Shown here piece by piece: positions 53,300 through 61,232 of a DNA stretch of 64,000 nt; position 1 is the stretch's first letter; every line of letters begins with the position of its first letter. This DNA comes from Mariniphaga sediminis (GTDB taxonomy: Bacteria > Bacteroidota > Bacteroidia > Bacteroidales > Prolixibacteraceae), in the NCBI RefSeq assembly GCF_003573545.1, contig NZ_QWET01000002.1, forward strand, positions 248,001-312,000. Reading direction: 5' to 3'. The notes beneath the pieces were generated by a model, which did no database searches, was not told where the DNA came from, and worked only from the letters and a program-made list of their open reading frames with translations. The position numbers and the translations under genes are program-made.

Positions 53300-54748
53300 T
53301 TATTTCTCCAATTGATTTTCCACCGGCTCAACACCAGCAAGATGTTTCTTCAGTACCTCTCTGATTTCTGCAATAACTTCCGGATGCTCTCCGGCAATAT
53401 TAAACTTTTCTCCCGGATCGACATTTACATTATAAAGGATGGGTTCTTTTAAGACCGTCGGACTATCTGGAATTTCAAGCATCGGATCGGTTACGGGATG
53501 CGCCGTTTGGGTCCGGTATTCATTTTGAATAATAAAATGGGCCTTGTAATCCCCTTTGCGGACAGCATAAACCTGCTGGCCCCGATAATAAAATACCACG
53601 TCGCGCTCACTTTTCCCGGTTCCCAGAATCAATGGAGAAATATCATACCCGTCGTAAACCCGGTCTTCGGGAAGATTTGTCCCGGATAATTTACAAAAGG
53701 CAGGCAGCAAATCCATCGTTGTTCCCATGTCGGTCACCACTCCCGTTTTGATATGGCCCGGCCACCAAAAAACGGTAGGTTCACGCATCCCTCCTTCAAA
53801 AGTTCCTCCTTTGGCCCCCCGCAGCAGGCCGGCTGAACCACCGTGCGTTTTAAAAATATGCCACGGCCCGTTATCAGAAGTAAAAACTACCAGTGTATTT
53901 TCGGCAACTCCTTCTTCTGTTAGGGTTTTAAGAATACGCCCTACCGACCAGTCAATTTCTTCAATTACATCGCCATAAAAGCCGGCCAGTGAAGTATCTT
54001 TAAATTCTTTGGAACGAAACAACGGAATATGTGGAAGCGAATGGGCTAGATATATAAAAAAGGGTCCATCTTTTAAATCTTTTATTTTTGAAACAGCTTC
54101 TTCTGTATAGCGTTTTGTGATGGTACGCTGGTCGGCCGGCCGTTCAATAATTTCTTTGTCCCGCATCAACGGCACATTGTAAGCCTGGTAGCGCTCGTTT
54201 TCTGCCAGGGTAAAATGGCTGGTCTTTTCCACCTTGTCCATGTCATTGGAATATGGGATTCCAAAATAACTATCGAACCCATGATCTGTGGGTAAATAAG
54301 GTGATTTGTGGCCCAAGTGCCACTTGCCGATAGCCGCTGTATAGTAGCCACTTTGTTTTAACGCTTCAGCAATGGTAATTTCGGTTTGAGGAAGCCCGCC
54401 ATTGGAATCAGGGAACAGCACGCGCTTTTTGTCACTGCACATTCCTGAGCGAACAGGCAACCTTCCTGTAAGCAATCCTGCACGACTTGGCGTACAAACC
54501 GGTGCAGCCACATAAAAGTTGGTCCACTTCTGCCCTTCAAAAGCCATCTTATCAAGATGAGGCGTTTTGATCGTGGGATGCCCGAAAACTCCCAGATCGC
54601 CATACCCCAAATCGTCGGCAAATATCACTATAAAATTGGGACGGGGTGGTTGGCCGCTTTCTGTTTCAGAAGACAATGCCGGGTACTGCCCGGTCAATCC
54701 CAGGAAAAGCAAGCACACCAGCACTATTGATATTGTATTTCGTTTCAT
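53300..54748 (-). CDS. Exported sulfatase, arylsulfatase A-like
   Basis: A 482-residue type I sulfatase. A signal peptide (IVLVCLLFLGLTGQYPALS) is followed by the metal-binding FADDLGYGDLGVFG. The formylglycine site is CTPSRAGLLTGR with Cys85. IGKWHLG (catalytic Lys/His) and VFTSDNGPWHIF follow. The C-terminal part ENQLEK ends the protein. It hydrolyses sulfate esters in the periplasm, probably of a polysaccharide, after conversion of Cys85 by a maturase encoded elsewhere. It is the last of four consecutive sulfatase genes, 33 bp after the previous one. Confidence 0.95.
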   Translation of the reverse strand: MKRNTISIVLVCLLFLGLTGQYPALSSETESGQPPRPNFIVIFADDLGYGDLGVFGHPTIKTPHLDKMAFEGQKWTNFYVAAPVCTPSRAGLLTGRLPVRSGMCSDKKRVLFPDSNGGLPQTEITIAEALKQSGYYTAAIGKWHLGHKSPYLPTDHGFDSYFGIPYSNDMDKVEKTSHFTLAENERYQAYNVPLMRDKEIIERPADQRTITKRYTEEAVSKIKDLKDGPFFIYLAHSLPHIPLFRSKEFKDTSLAGFYGDVIEEIDWSVGRILKTLTEEGVAENTLVVFTSDNGPWHIFKTHGGSAGLLRGAKGGTFEGGMREPTVFWWPGHIKTGVVTDMGTTMDLLPAFCKLSGTNLPEDRVYDGYDISPLILGTGKSERDVVFYYRGQQVYAVRKGDYKAHFIIQNEYRTQTAHPVTDPMLEIPDSPTVLKEPILYNVNVDPGEKFNIAGEHPEVIAEIREVLKKHLAGVEPVENQLEK

Positions 54749-54781
54749 TCCACTCTGTTTTTTTTATCTGAATCAGTTAAA

Positions 54782-56152
54782 TTACAGCTTATTCCCTGTC
54801 CACCGATCGAACTTGTCAGGCGTCGGATTCTCCGGAACTTCATCACCGGATTCTGCCATCCAATTATCAAGCAGTTTTTGCATGTCATTAAGCGCACCCT
54901 CATAATCCGTATTGCCGGCCAGGTTATGCAATTGGTGCGGGTCATTAACCACATCGTACAATTCTTCAGAGGGTCGGGGCGAGACAAAACAATCCAGCTG
55001 GTTTTCATTCAGATGGCCTTCATTATACCTATTCACCATCTCCTGGTACGTTATACTTCGCACAGCATCGGCAGGCGGTGAAGCATTCAGATGAGGGAAA
55101 GCATTCCGGATGTACAGATACTGATGATTACGGACAGCTCGTTCGTGTGCCTGATAGTCGTGCCAGTTATGCTCGGAAGCAATGTATTCTCTTGTTTCTT
55201 TCGAATAATCCTCCAAAACCGGAACAAAAGATACTCCCTGAAATGTCTCTGAAGTACCGGCACCCGCCAGTTCGCAAAAAGTGGGAGCAATATCTATGGA
55301 ACTCACCAGTGCATCGGTGCTTCCTTTTTTAATTTTTTCAGGCCACCGGACAATAAAGGGCGTTTTGATTCCGCTGTCATAAAGCCGTGTTTTACACCGG
55401 GGAAAAGGACGCCCGTTATCTGTCATATAAATAATCAGTGTATTTTCATCCACTCCCTGGTTTTTCAACTCGTACATCACTTGCCCGATGTAGCTGTCCA
55501 TTCTTGAAATTTCGTCATAGTACAAAGCTAAATCCTTACGCGTAGAATCGTTATCCGGCAAATAGGGAGGAACAATCACATCTTCGGGGCGGTGGGGTTC
55601 CGGAATAATGCCAGGGCGGTAACTACGATGCGGATCGATGGCTGCCAGCCACAAAAAGAAAGGCTTGTCTTTTGGCCTGTTTTGCAGCGCCTCAACCCAG
55701 TACTCACAACCACTGGGAGCCCCTCCGTAAATGGTGTCAAACTCTGCCCTCTTCGGACCAATATGGTATTTTCCGGCCACAGCGGTGAAATACCCTGCTT
55801 TCTGCAACTCCCCGGCAAACAACAACTGACTGGCAGGCAGCTGCATGTGTAGCTCAGGCGCACCGGTACTATGCGGGTAGCGCCCGGTTAAAATGCTGCA
55901 ACGGCTCGGACTACAGGAACTGGTTGTCAGGAAAGCATTGTTAAAAACAACTCCTTCTTCTGCGAGCAAATTAATATTGGGCGTTTTAATTTTATGGTTG
56001 CCATAAGGCCCACAGTCGTTCCAGGCAGCATCATCCGCAATAAAAACAATAAAATTGGGCTGTTTGGGGTCCTCAGGTTGCGGCCTTCCACAGGAAAATA
56101 CTGTCAGCACAATTATTACAAAAAAAATAGATCCAGCATTCAACCTTTTCAT
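54782..56152 (-). CDS. Exported sulfatase lipoprotein
   Basis: A 456-residue type I sulfatase anchored by the lipobox VFSC (Cys21). FIADDAAWNDCGPYGN holds the metal aspartates, and the formylglycine site is CSPSRCSILTGR with Cys80. VAGKYHIG carries the catalytic Lys and His (Tyr replaces the usual Trp), and IYMTDNGRPFP closes the site. LIVRW- and heparan-sulfamidase-like features (RYPHSTGAPELH) suggest an N-sulfoglucosamine sulfohydrolase-type enzyme, which is tentative. It lies 17 bp after the third gene of the cluster. Confidence 0.93.
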   Translation of the reverse strand: MKRLNAGSIFFVIIVLTVFSCGRPQPEDPKQPNFIVFIADDAAWNDCGPYGNHKIKTPNINLLAEEGVVFNNAFLTTSSCSPSRCSILTGRYPHSTGAPELHMQLPASQLLFAGELQKAGYFTAVAGKYHIGPKRAEFDTIYGGAPSGCEYWVEALQNRPKDKPFFLWLAAIDPHRSYRPGIIPEPHRPEDVIVPPYLPDNDSTRKDLALYYDEISRMDSYIGQVMYELKNQGVDENTLIIYMTDNGRPFPRCKTRLYDSGIKTPFIVRWPEKIKKGSTDALVSSIDIAPTFCELAGAGTSETFQGVSFVPVLEDYSKETREYIASEHNWHDYQAHERAVRNHQYLYIRNAFPHLNASPPADAVRSITYQEMVNRYNEGHLNENQLDCFVSPRPSEELYDVVNDPHQLHNLAGNTDYEGALNDMQKLLDNWMAESGDEVPENPTPDKFDRWTGNKL

Positions 56153-56169
56153 CCTATTTTTGACTTTAC

Positions 56170-57702
56170 TTAATTTATTGTTAATCCACTTTTTGCCTTT
56201 TCCCTTGCTTCTTCAAACTTCATCCGCATCTCTTCCAACACGTTAAAATAATCCGAATCGCCGGCCAGGTTTACATACTCCTCCGGATCGTTTACATGAT
56301 CATATAATTCTTCATTTCCCTTTCCGGTTTCTTCTCCCCAACGGGTATATCTCCATCTGCCCGTCCGGATGGAGCCATCCTTCCCCCGGTAAGAAACAGT
56401 GTAGGCAAAGGCAGCCGAATCTTCTTCCTTTTCTCCGGAGATGTATCCTCTCATGCTTTCCCCCTGCAAAATCTCCGGTTGTTTATCGCGAAAGCCACAT
56501 AACTCTGTCAGTGTTGGATAAAGGTCAATCAATTCCGTAATGGCATTGCAGGATGTACCGTAGTTTTTCTCGTAGCCCGGCACAGAAATAATAAGAGGAG
56601 AACGAACACTGCCTTCCCACAGACTGGTTTTCGACCAGCAGTCGTGTTCGCCCAAATTATAACCGTGGTCAGATAAAAAAACAACAATAGTTTCCTCTCT
56701 GATTCCAAGCCGGTCCAGGGCGTCAAGTAAGCGCCCCACCTGCTGATCCATAAACCGTACGCTGGCCATATAACTGCTAATGGTGCGGCGTTGCTGGATT
56801 TCACTCATTCCCCATATTTTTTCATTCTGCCTTTGTAATGCTTGTTCCGGAATATTTTCTCCAATCTTAACAGGAGGCAGTACGACCTCGTTTTCGGGAT
56901 AAGGAACAAAACAATTTTCAGGAGCAATCAGCGGCACATGCGGCCTGACAAACCCCACTGCAAGAAAAAACGGGGCATCATTTTTTATCCTCTGCTTGTT
57001 TGTCCCGGATTCAGGGACTTCCCCGGCCCTGTTTTCCAGGATGGCAATGGCCTGACTGGCCGCCAAATAATCGGCCTGCGTACCCTCCAGTTCATCGGGA
57101 ATAACCATCCGGGCAAAATTGGAACCATAATGGTGATTTTTTGGAGAGAGTAGTTCCATCTCTCCCGGGCTTAAAGTTTCCGGCGCCATCACATTGTAAG
57201 CGTAATCCCAGGAGTCGGGTTCATCGCCTCCGGGTTCTCCCCGTTCAATGCCTCCCGGGATTCCCATGTGGTAAATTTTTGATACCCGTGCTGTAAAATA
57301 TCCCTGCTCCCGAAAAAAACCTGCCAGAGAAGGGTGGTCTGCCAACGCCGGAGTCTCTTTTCTGTAACTCCCCGGCTGATCGTTATTGGTAAGTACCCTG
57401 TTGGTTTCCGGGTACAACCCGCTCATAAACGATGCCCGCGAAGGGCCGCATAACGGGTACTGACAAAAAGCGCGGATAAATCTCACCCCTTCGGTAGCGA
57501 GCCGATCGAGGTGCGGCGTGTGATCATCTATATCCATGAATGGCCCGATACGTGTATTCAAATCATCGGACACAATGAAAAGGATATTCGGTTTTTGAGC
57601 ATGTACTCCCTGATAAAAAAACAACAACAGGAAAAATGCAAATACAGGTTTTGCCCAATTCTTTTGATTCTCCAAATTGTTTCTGACTTTAATTCTATTC
57701 AT
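56170..57702 (-). CDS. Exported sulfatase, iduronate-2-sulfatase-like
   Basis: A 510-residue type I sulfatase with a long N-region and signal segment VFAFFLLLFFYQGVHAQ. IVSDDLNTRIGPFMD has the DDLN motif typical of iduronate-2-sulfatases. The formylglycine site is CGPSRASFMSG with Cys85, preceded by AFCQYPL. KIYHMG, VGFVRPHVPLIAPENCF and FLSDHGYNLGEHDCWSKTSL match the same group. Likely acts on 2-O-sulfated uronic acid in sulfated polysaccharides (inference). It is 40 bp from the gene before it. Confidence 0.93.
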   Translation of the reverse strand: MNRIKVRNNLENQKNWAKPVFAFFLLLFFYQGVHAQKPNILFIVSDDLNTRIGPFMDIDDHTPHLDRLATEGVRFIRAFCQYPLCGPSRASFMSGLYPETNRVLTNNDQPGSYRKETPALADHPSLAGFFREQGYFTARVSKIYHMGIPGGIERGEPGGDEPDSWDYAYNVMAPETLSPGEMELLSPKNHHYGSNFARMVIPDELEGTQADYLAASQAIAILENRAGEVPESGTNKQRIKNDAPFFLAVGFVRPHVPLIAPENCFVPYPENEVVLPPVKIGENIPEQALQRQNEKIWGMSEIQQRRTISSYMASVRFMDQQVGRLLDALDRLGIREETIVVFLSDHGYNLGEHDCWSKTSLWEGSVRSPLIISVPGYEKNYGTSCNAITELIDLYPTLTELCGFRDKQPEILQGESMRGYISGEKEEDSAAFAYTVSYRGKDGSIRTGRWRYTRWGEETGKGNEELYDHVNDPEEYVNLAGDSDYFNVLEEMRMKFEEAREKAKSGLTIN

Positions 57703-57742
57703 TTTGTCCGAAATTTACACGCTGAAATTTATAAAAAACAGA

Positions 57743-59323
57743 TCACCTGTTAGCCCGGTGTTCAAGGTACGCTTTCAGATACTTATCATTCAGTTCATCA
57801 CTGTCTCCATAATATTCGCGCAGTTCTTCAAGCTTTTGATGCAACATTTTCTGCACATCGGCATACGCCGGATCGCCGTAAATATTTTTCATTTCCGCCG
57901 GATCGGTCTCCAAATCATACATCTCCCATTCGTCGATATCGTAATAAAAATGCATGAGCTTATATCTGTCAGTAGCCACGCCGTAGTGCCGTTTCACCAT
58001 GTGTACCGAAGGATATTCATAATAGGTGTAATAAACGGCATCGCGCCATTCATCTGTTTCCCCGGCTACCAGTTTCCTGAAGGATTCACCCTGCATTGAT
58101 TCCGGGGCTTCTATTCCGGCATAATCAAGGAATGTTGGTGCAAAATCAAGGTTCTGCACAAGCTTGTCAATTTCTGTTCCCGGTTTAATCTCTTTCGGAT
58201 ACCGAATCAGCAACGGGGTACGGAATGATTCTTCGTACATAAAGCGCTTGTCGAACCAGCCATGTTCGCCGAGGTAGAATCCCTGGTCAGAAGTGTAAAC
58301 CACGATGGTATTCTCTGCCAACCCAGATTCGTCCAAATAATCGAGCACCTCTCCTACTCCGTCGTCTACTGATTTGATGGTACGCAGGTAGTCCTTTATG
58401 TAGCGGTTAAATTTCCAAAGAGCCAGATCCTTCCCTTCGGGCATATTATTTAAAAACTCCTGGTTTTCATCTTCGTAAGCGGCCATCCAGTTGGCACGCT
58501 GCTCCTCGTTCATCCTTTTCAAATCCCTGATAAAACCGGTTGAATCTCCGGACGGATCGACAATCAACTTAAAATCATGTCCCCACTGGGCATGGCCGTC
58601 TACCTGCATTTCCTGCTCTTTGGCTGCTGTACCGCGTCCTTCATAATCATCGAAAAAGTTGGCCGGCGGATCAAACGTTTTGTCATCATATAAATTCACA
58701 TACTTTGGCGCCGGCAGCCAGTTTCGGTGAGGCGCTTTTTGATGGTACAGCACGCAAAACGGCTTGTCGGGGTCCCGTTTGTTCTTCAGCCAGTCGAGTG
58801 TTGTTTCAGTAATGATCTCTGTGCAATAACCTTCTTTTCTAACCCGTTTCCCTTCAATAAGAAAATCGGGATTATAATATTGTCCCTGGCCTGGCAACAC
58901 CATCGAGAAATCGAATCCCTGTGGTATGCCGTCCAAATGGATTTTACCAATCATGGCTGTTTGGTAGCCATTGGCCTGCATCAGTTTCGGGAAGTTGGGC
59001 TGGTCCCAGTCAAATGGCTGAACATTGTCCACTTTCCCATTTACAAAACTGTGTTTACCCGTGAGCAAAACCGCCCGGCTGGGCGCACAAATCGAATTGG
59101 TCACGGTGGCCCTGGTAAAAATAACACCTTCATCGGCCAGCCGGTCAATGTTAGGAGTTTCGTTCAGCCCATGCCCGTATGCACTAATGGCCTGGTATGC
59201 ATGGTCGTCGCTCATAATAAAGAGGATATTGGGGCGCTGCACCTCTTCCTTTTGAGGGGTGCAGTTAATCATACCTATCCCCACACACAGGAGGGCAATA
59301 GATTTTATGAATAATTGGTTCAT
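57743..59323 (-). CDS. Exported sulfatase lipoprotein, N-acetylglucosamine-6-sulfatase-like
   Basis: A 526-residue type I sulfatase with lipobox MINC (Cys21). FIMSDDHAYQAISAYG has the SDDH metal motif, and the formylglycine site is CAPSRAVLLTGK with Cys79. IGKIHLDGIPQGFDF and VYTSDQGFYLGEHGWFDKRF are characteristic of the choline-sulfatase/GlcNAc-6-sulfatase side of the family. The C-terminal region contains YELMDLETDP-like DEWEMYDLETDPAEMKNIYG. First gene of the cluster, so probably the promoter-proximal one; start ATG follows an AT-rich leader. Confidence 0.94.
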   Translation of the reverse strand: MNQLFIKSIALLCVGIGMINCTPQKEEVQRPNILFIMSDDHAYQAISAYGHGLNETPNIDRLADEGVIFTRATVTNSICAPSRAVLLTGKHSFVNGKVDNVQPFDWDQPNFPKLMQANGYQTAMIGKIHLDGIPQGFDFSMVLPGQGQYYNPDFLIEGKRVRKEGYCTEIITETTLDWLKNKRDPDKPFCVLYHQKAPHRNWLPAPKYVNLYDDKTFDPPANFFDDYEGRGTAAKEQEMQVDGHAQWGHDFKLIVDPSGDSTGFIRDLKRMNEEQRANWMAAYEDENQEFLNNMPEGKDLALWKFNRYIKDYLRTIKSVDDGVGEVLDYLDESGLAENTIVVYTSDQGFYLGEHGWFDKRFMYEESFRTPLLIRYPKEIKPGTEIDKLVQNLDFAPTFLDYAGIEAPESMQGESFRKLVAGETDEWRDAVYYTYYEYPSVHMVKRHYGVATDRYKLMHFYYDIDEWEMYDLETDPAEMKNIYGDPAYADVQKMLHQKLEELREYYGDSDELNDKYLKAYLEHRANR

Positions 59324-59462
59324 CGCATTGTTATTTTAAATTTGCATATTCCTTTAATTACAGTACAATTTTACGAAAAATGAAGGAGTAGCGGAAAGAA
59401 ACAAGGGAATCTCTGTCATAGAGATTCTTTATATAGAGAAAATGATAAAATAAATTCTGAAT

Positions 59463-59861
59463 ATGAATACAATACCTGTTAAACGTCCGCCATTTTTAAG
59501 TGCTCTTTGCAACCTGACTTTTATTGGCAGTAGCATTGGCTTTTTAGGGTATTTCCTGGTATCGCTTTTTTTTGAGCAAAGCACCGAACTTATCATAAAG
59601 TATTCCTCCTGGCATACAACAGAGGCGCTCTCTCCTGTTTATTTCACTCTTCTGATGGCGTTGTATGCCCTTTCGCTTACGGGAGCAATACGCATGTGGA
59701 AGCTACACCGTGACGGTTTTCTGCTGTACACATTTGCCCAGCTTTGCATCCTTTTTATCCCGGTTATCTGGACAGACTGGCAGGCATTTTCCGTAACCAA
59801 TGCCATTTTCACACTAATTTTTGTGGGAGGTTATGGGTTGAATTTAAAAAGATTGAAGTAA
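59463..59861 (+). CDS. Small four-helix membrane protein of unknown function
   Basis: A 132-residue protein with hydrophobic segments at about 13-36, 57-77, 87-104 and 110-126. Loops carry SSWHTTEALSPVYFT and RMWKLHRDGF. It diverges from the sulfatase cluster and converges on sucB, with a strong hairpin in between. No family was recognised; small proteins of this layout occur in Bacteroidota without assigned function. Confidence 0.72.
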   Translation: MNTIPVKRPPFLSALCNLTFIGSSIGFLGYFLVSLFFEQSTELIIKYSSWHTTEALSPVYFTLLMALYALSLTGAIRMWKLHRDGFLLYTFAQLCILFIPVIWTDWQAFSVTNAIFTLIFVGGYGLNLKRLK

Positions 59862-59870
59862 AAATATTTT

Positions 59871-59906
59871 CAACCCCGAAAAAGTATAGAAACTTTTTCG
59901 GGGTTG
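59871..59906. terminator. Bidirectional terminator hairpin before sucB
   Basis: CAACCCCGAAAAAGT (59871-59885) pairs perfectly with ACTTTTTCGGGGTTG (59892-59906) around a six-base loop. Its A and T runs allow it to terminate transcription from both sides. Confidence 0.8.
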
Positions 59907-59921
59907 ATCCATTCAAAACGA

Positions 59922-61220
59922 TTAAATCCCGAGAAGCAGCCTTTCCGGTTCCCGGCCTCCGGTAAACATCCGTTCCGGGTTTTCAATGAATTCTTTCACC
60001 TTTACCAGGAAGCCTACCGAATCTTTTCCGTCGATTATGCGGTGGTCGTAGGATAGAGCCACATACATCATAGGACGTATCACCACCTGACCATTTACGG
60101 CCGCGGGACGTTCCACAATATTGTGCATTCCCAGGATAGCCGACTGCGGTGGGTTAATAATGGGGGTAGAAAGCAGCGAACCGAAAACCCCTCCGTTGGT
60201 AATGGTGAATGTGCCTCCCGTTAATTCATCCACAGAAATCTTTTTGTTGCGGGCTTTTTCAGCCAGTTCTTTAATTTCCAGTTCGATTTGCGGAATGGTT
60301 TTACTTTCAGCATTACGAACAACAGGCACCATTAATCCTTTCGGTGTAGACACTGCAATTCCCACATCCACAAATTGGGGTGAAACAATTTCATCCTCAT
60401 CAAGCTGGGCATTTACCATGGGGTGAAAGTCCATGGCAAGGGCAACTGCCTTTGTAAAAAACGACATGAAACCTAACTTGAATCCATGCTTTTCCACAAA
60501 CTGCTGCTGGTACTTTTTACGCAAGTCCATCACATGGCCCATGTCAATTTCATTAAAAGTAGTAAGCATTGCCGTTTCATTTTTTACGGCCACCAGGCGT
60601 TGGCTCAACTTACGTCGCAGTGCAGTCATCCGTTGCCTGTCCACTTCCCGCGAAGCTTCTTTGGGCTGCATTGCAGCAGGAACCGGGGAATCGGCCGGCG
60701 CAGAAATCGCAGCCTCTACCTCTTTTTTTCCGATACGTTTCAACCCTTTTATTATATCATCAACAGAAACTCCGTGTTCTTTCATCAACTCTTTTGCCAC
60801 CGGAGTCACTTTCACCTGGTCATACTCTGCGGACTCTTTTCCCTCTTTTGTTTCTGTTTTCCCGGCAGCTTCCGGCGCTTCTTTTTCATCTTTCTGCAGT
60901 TTCCCCTCTTCCTTTTTCTTTTCACTATCAGCTGCAGCTTCTTTTTCTCCGGCCTTTTCTTCCTCTTTTTTGACAGCAGGTTTTACACTGGTATCGATGG
61001 TACAAACCACCGCGCCAACTTCAACCGTCGCCCCTTCTTCAGCTTTTAACTCAATTTTTCCGGCTTCGCCGGCCACAATGGTCAGCGTTGCTTTGTCTGA
61101 TTCCACTTCGGCAATCTCCTGATCTTTATCGACCACTGCGCCGTCCTCAACAAGCCAGGCACCAATTTCAACTTCGGTTATAGATTCTCCCGGACTGGGA
61201 ACTTTCACTTCTATTATCAT
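59922..61220 (-). CDS. sucB: 2-oxoglutarate dehydrogenase E2 (dihydrolipoyl succinyltransferase)
   Basis: A 432-residue E2 enzyme of the TCA cycle that takes the succinyl group from E1 and passes it to CoA. The lipoyl domain (1-75) has Lys43 in [10 protein letters not shown] Lys/Glu/Ala-rich linker (about 85-130) leads to the E3-binding domain ([20 protein letters not shown]) and the catalytic domain with [16 protein letters not shown] (His393, Asp397). It lies 12 bp after sucA in one operon. E3 is not in the window. Confidence 0.96.
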   Translation of the reverse strand: MIIEVKVPSPGESITEVEIGAWLVEDGAVVDKDQEIAEVESDKATLTIVAGEAGKIELKAEEGATVEVGAVVCTIDTSVKPAVKKEEEKAGEKEAAADSEKKKEEGKLQKDEKEAPEAAGKTETKEGKESAEYDQVKVTPVAKELMKEHGVSVDDIIKGLKRIGKKEVEAAISAPADSPVPAAMQPKEASREVDRQRMTALRRKLSQRLVAVKNETAMLTTFNEIDMGHVMDLRKKYQQQFVEKHGFKLGFMSFFTKAVALAMDFHPMVNAQLDEDEIVSPQFVDVGIAVSTPKGLMVPVVRNAESKTIPQIELEIKELAEKARNKKISVDELTGGTFTITNGGVFGSLLSTPIINPPQSAILGMHNIVERPAAVNGQVVIRPMMYVALSYDHRIIDGKDSVGFLVKVKEFIENPERMFTGGREPERLLLGI

Positions 61221-61232
61221 CTTTGGTTTTTT

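Noticed and set aside
60433-61122. Long open frame antisense to sucB (229 codons)
   Set aside because: Ser/Phe/Leu-rich composition that arises from the Lys/Glu/Ala-rich linker of E2 read backwards; sucB is certain.
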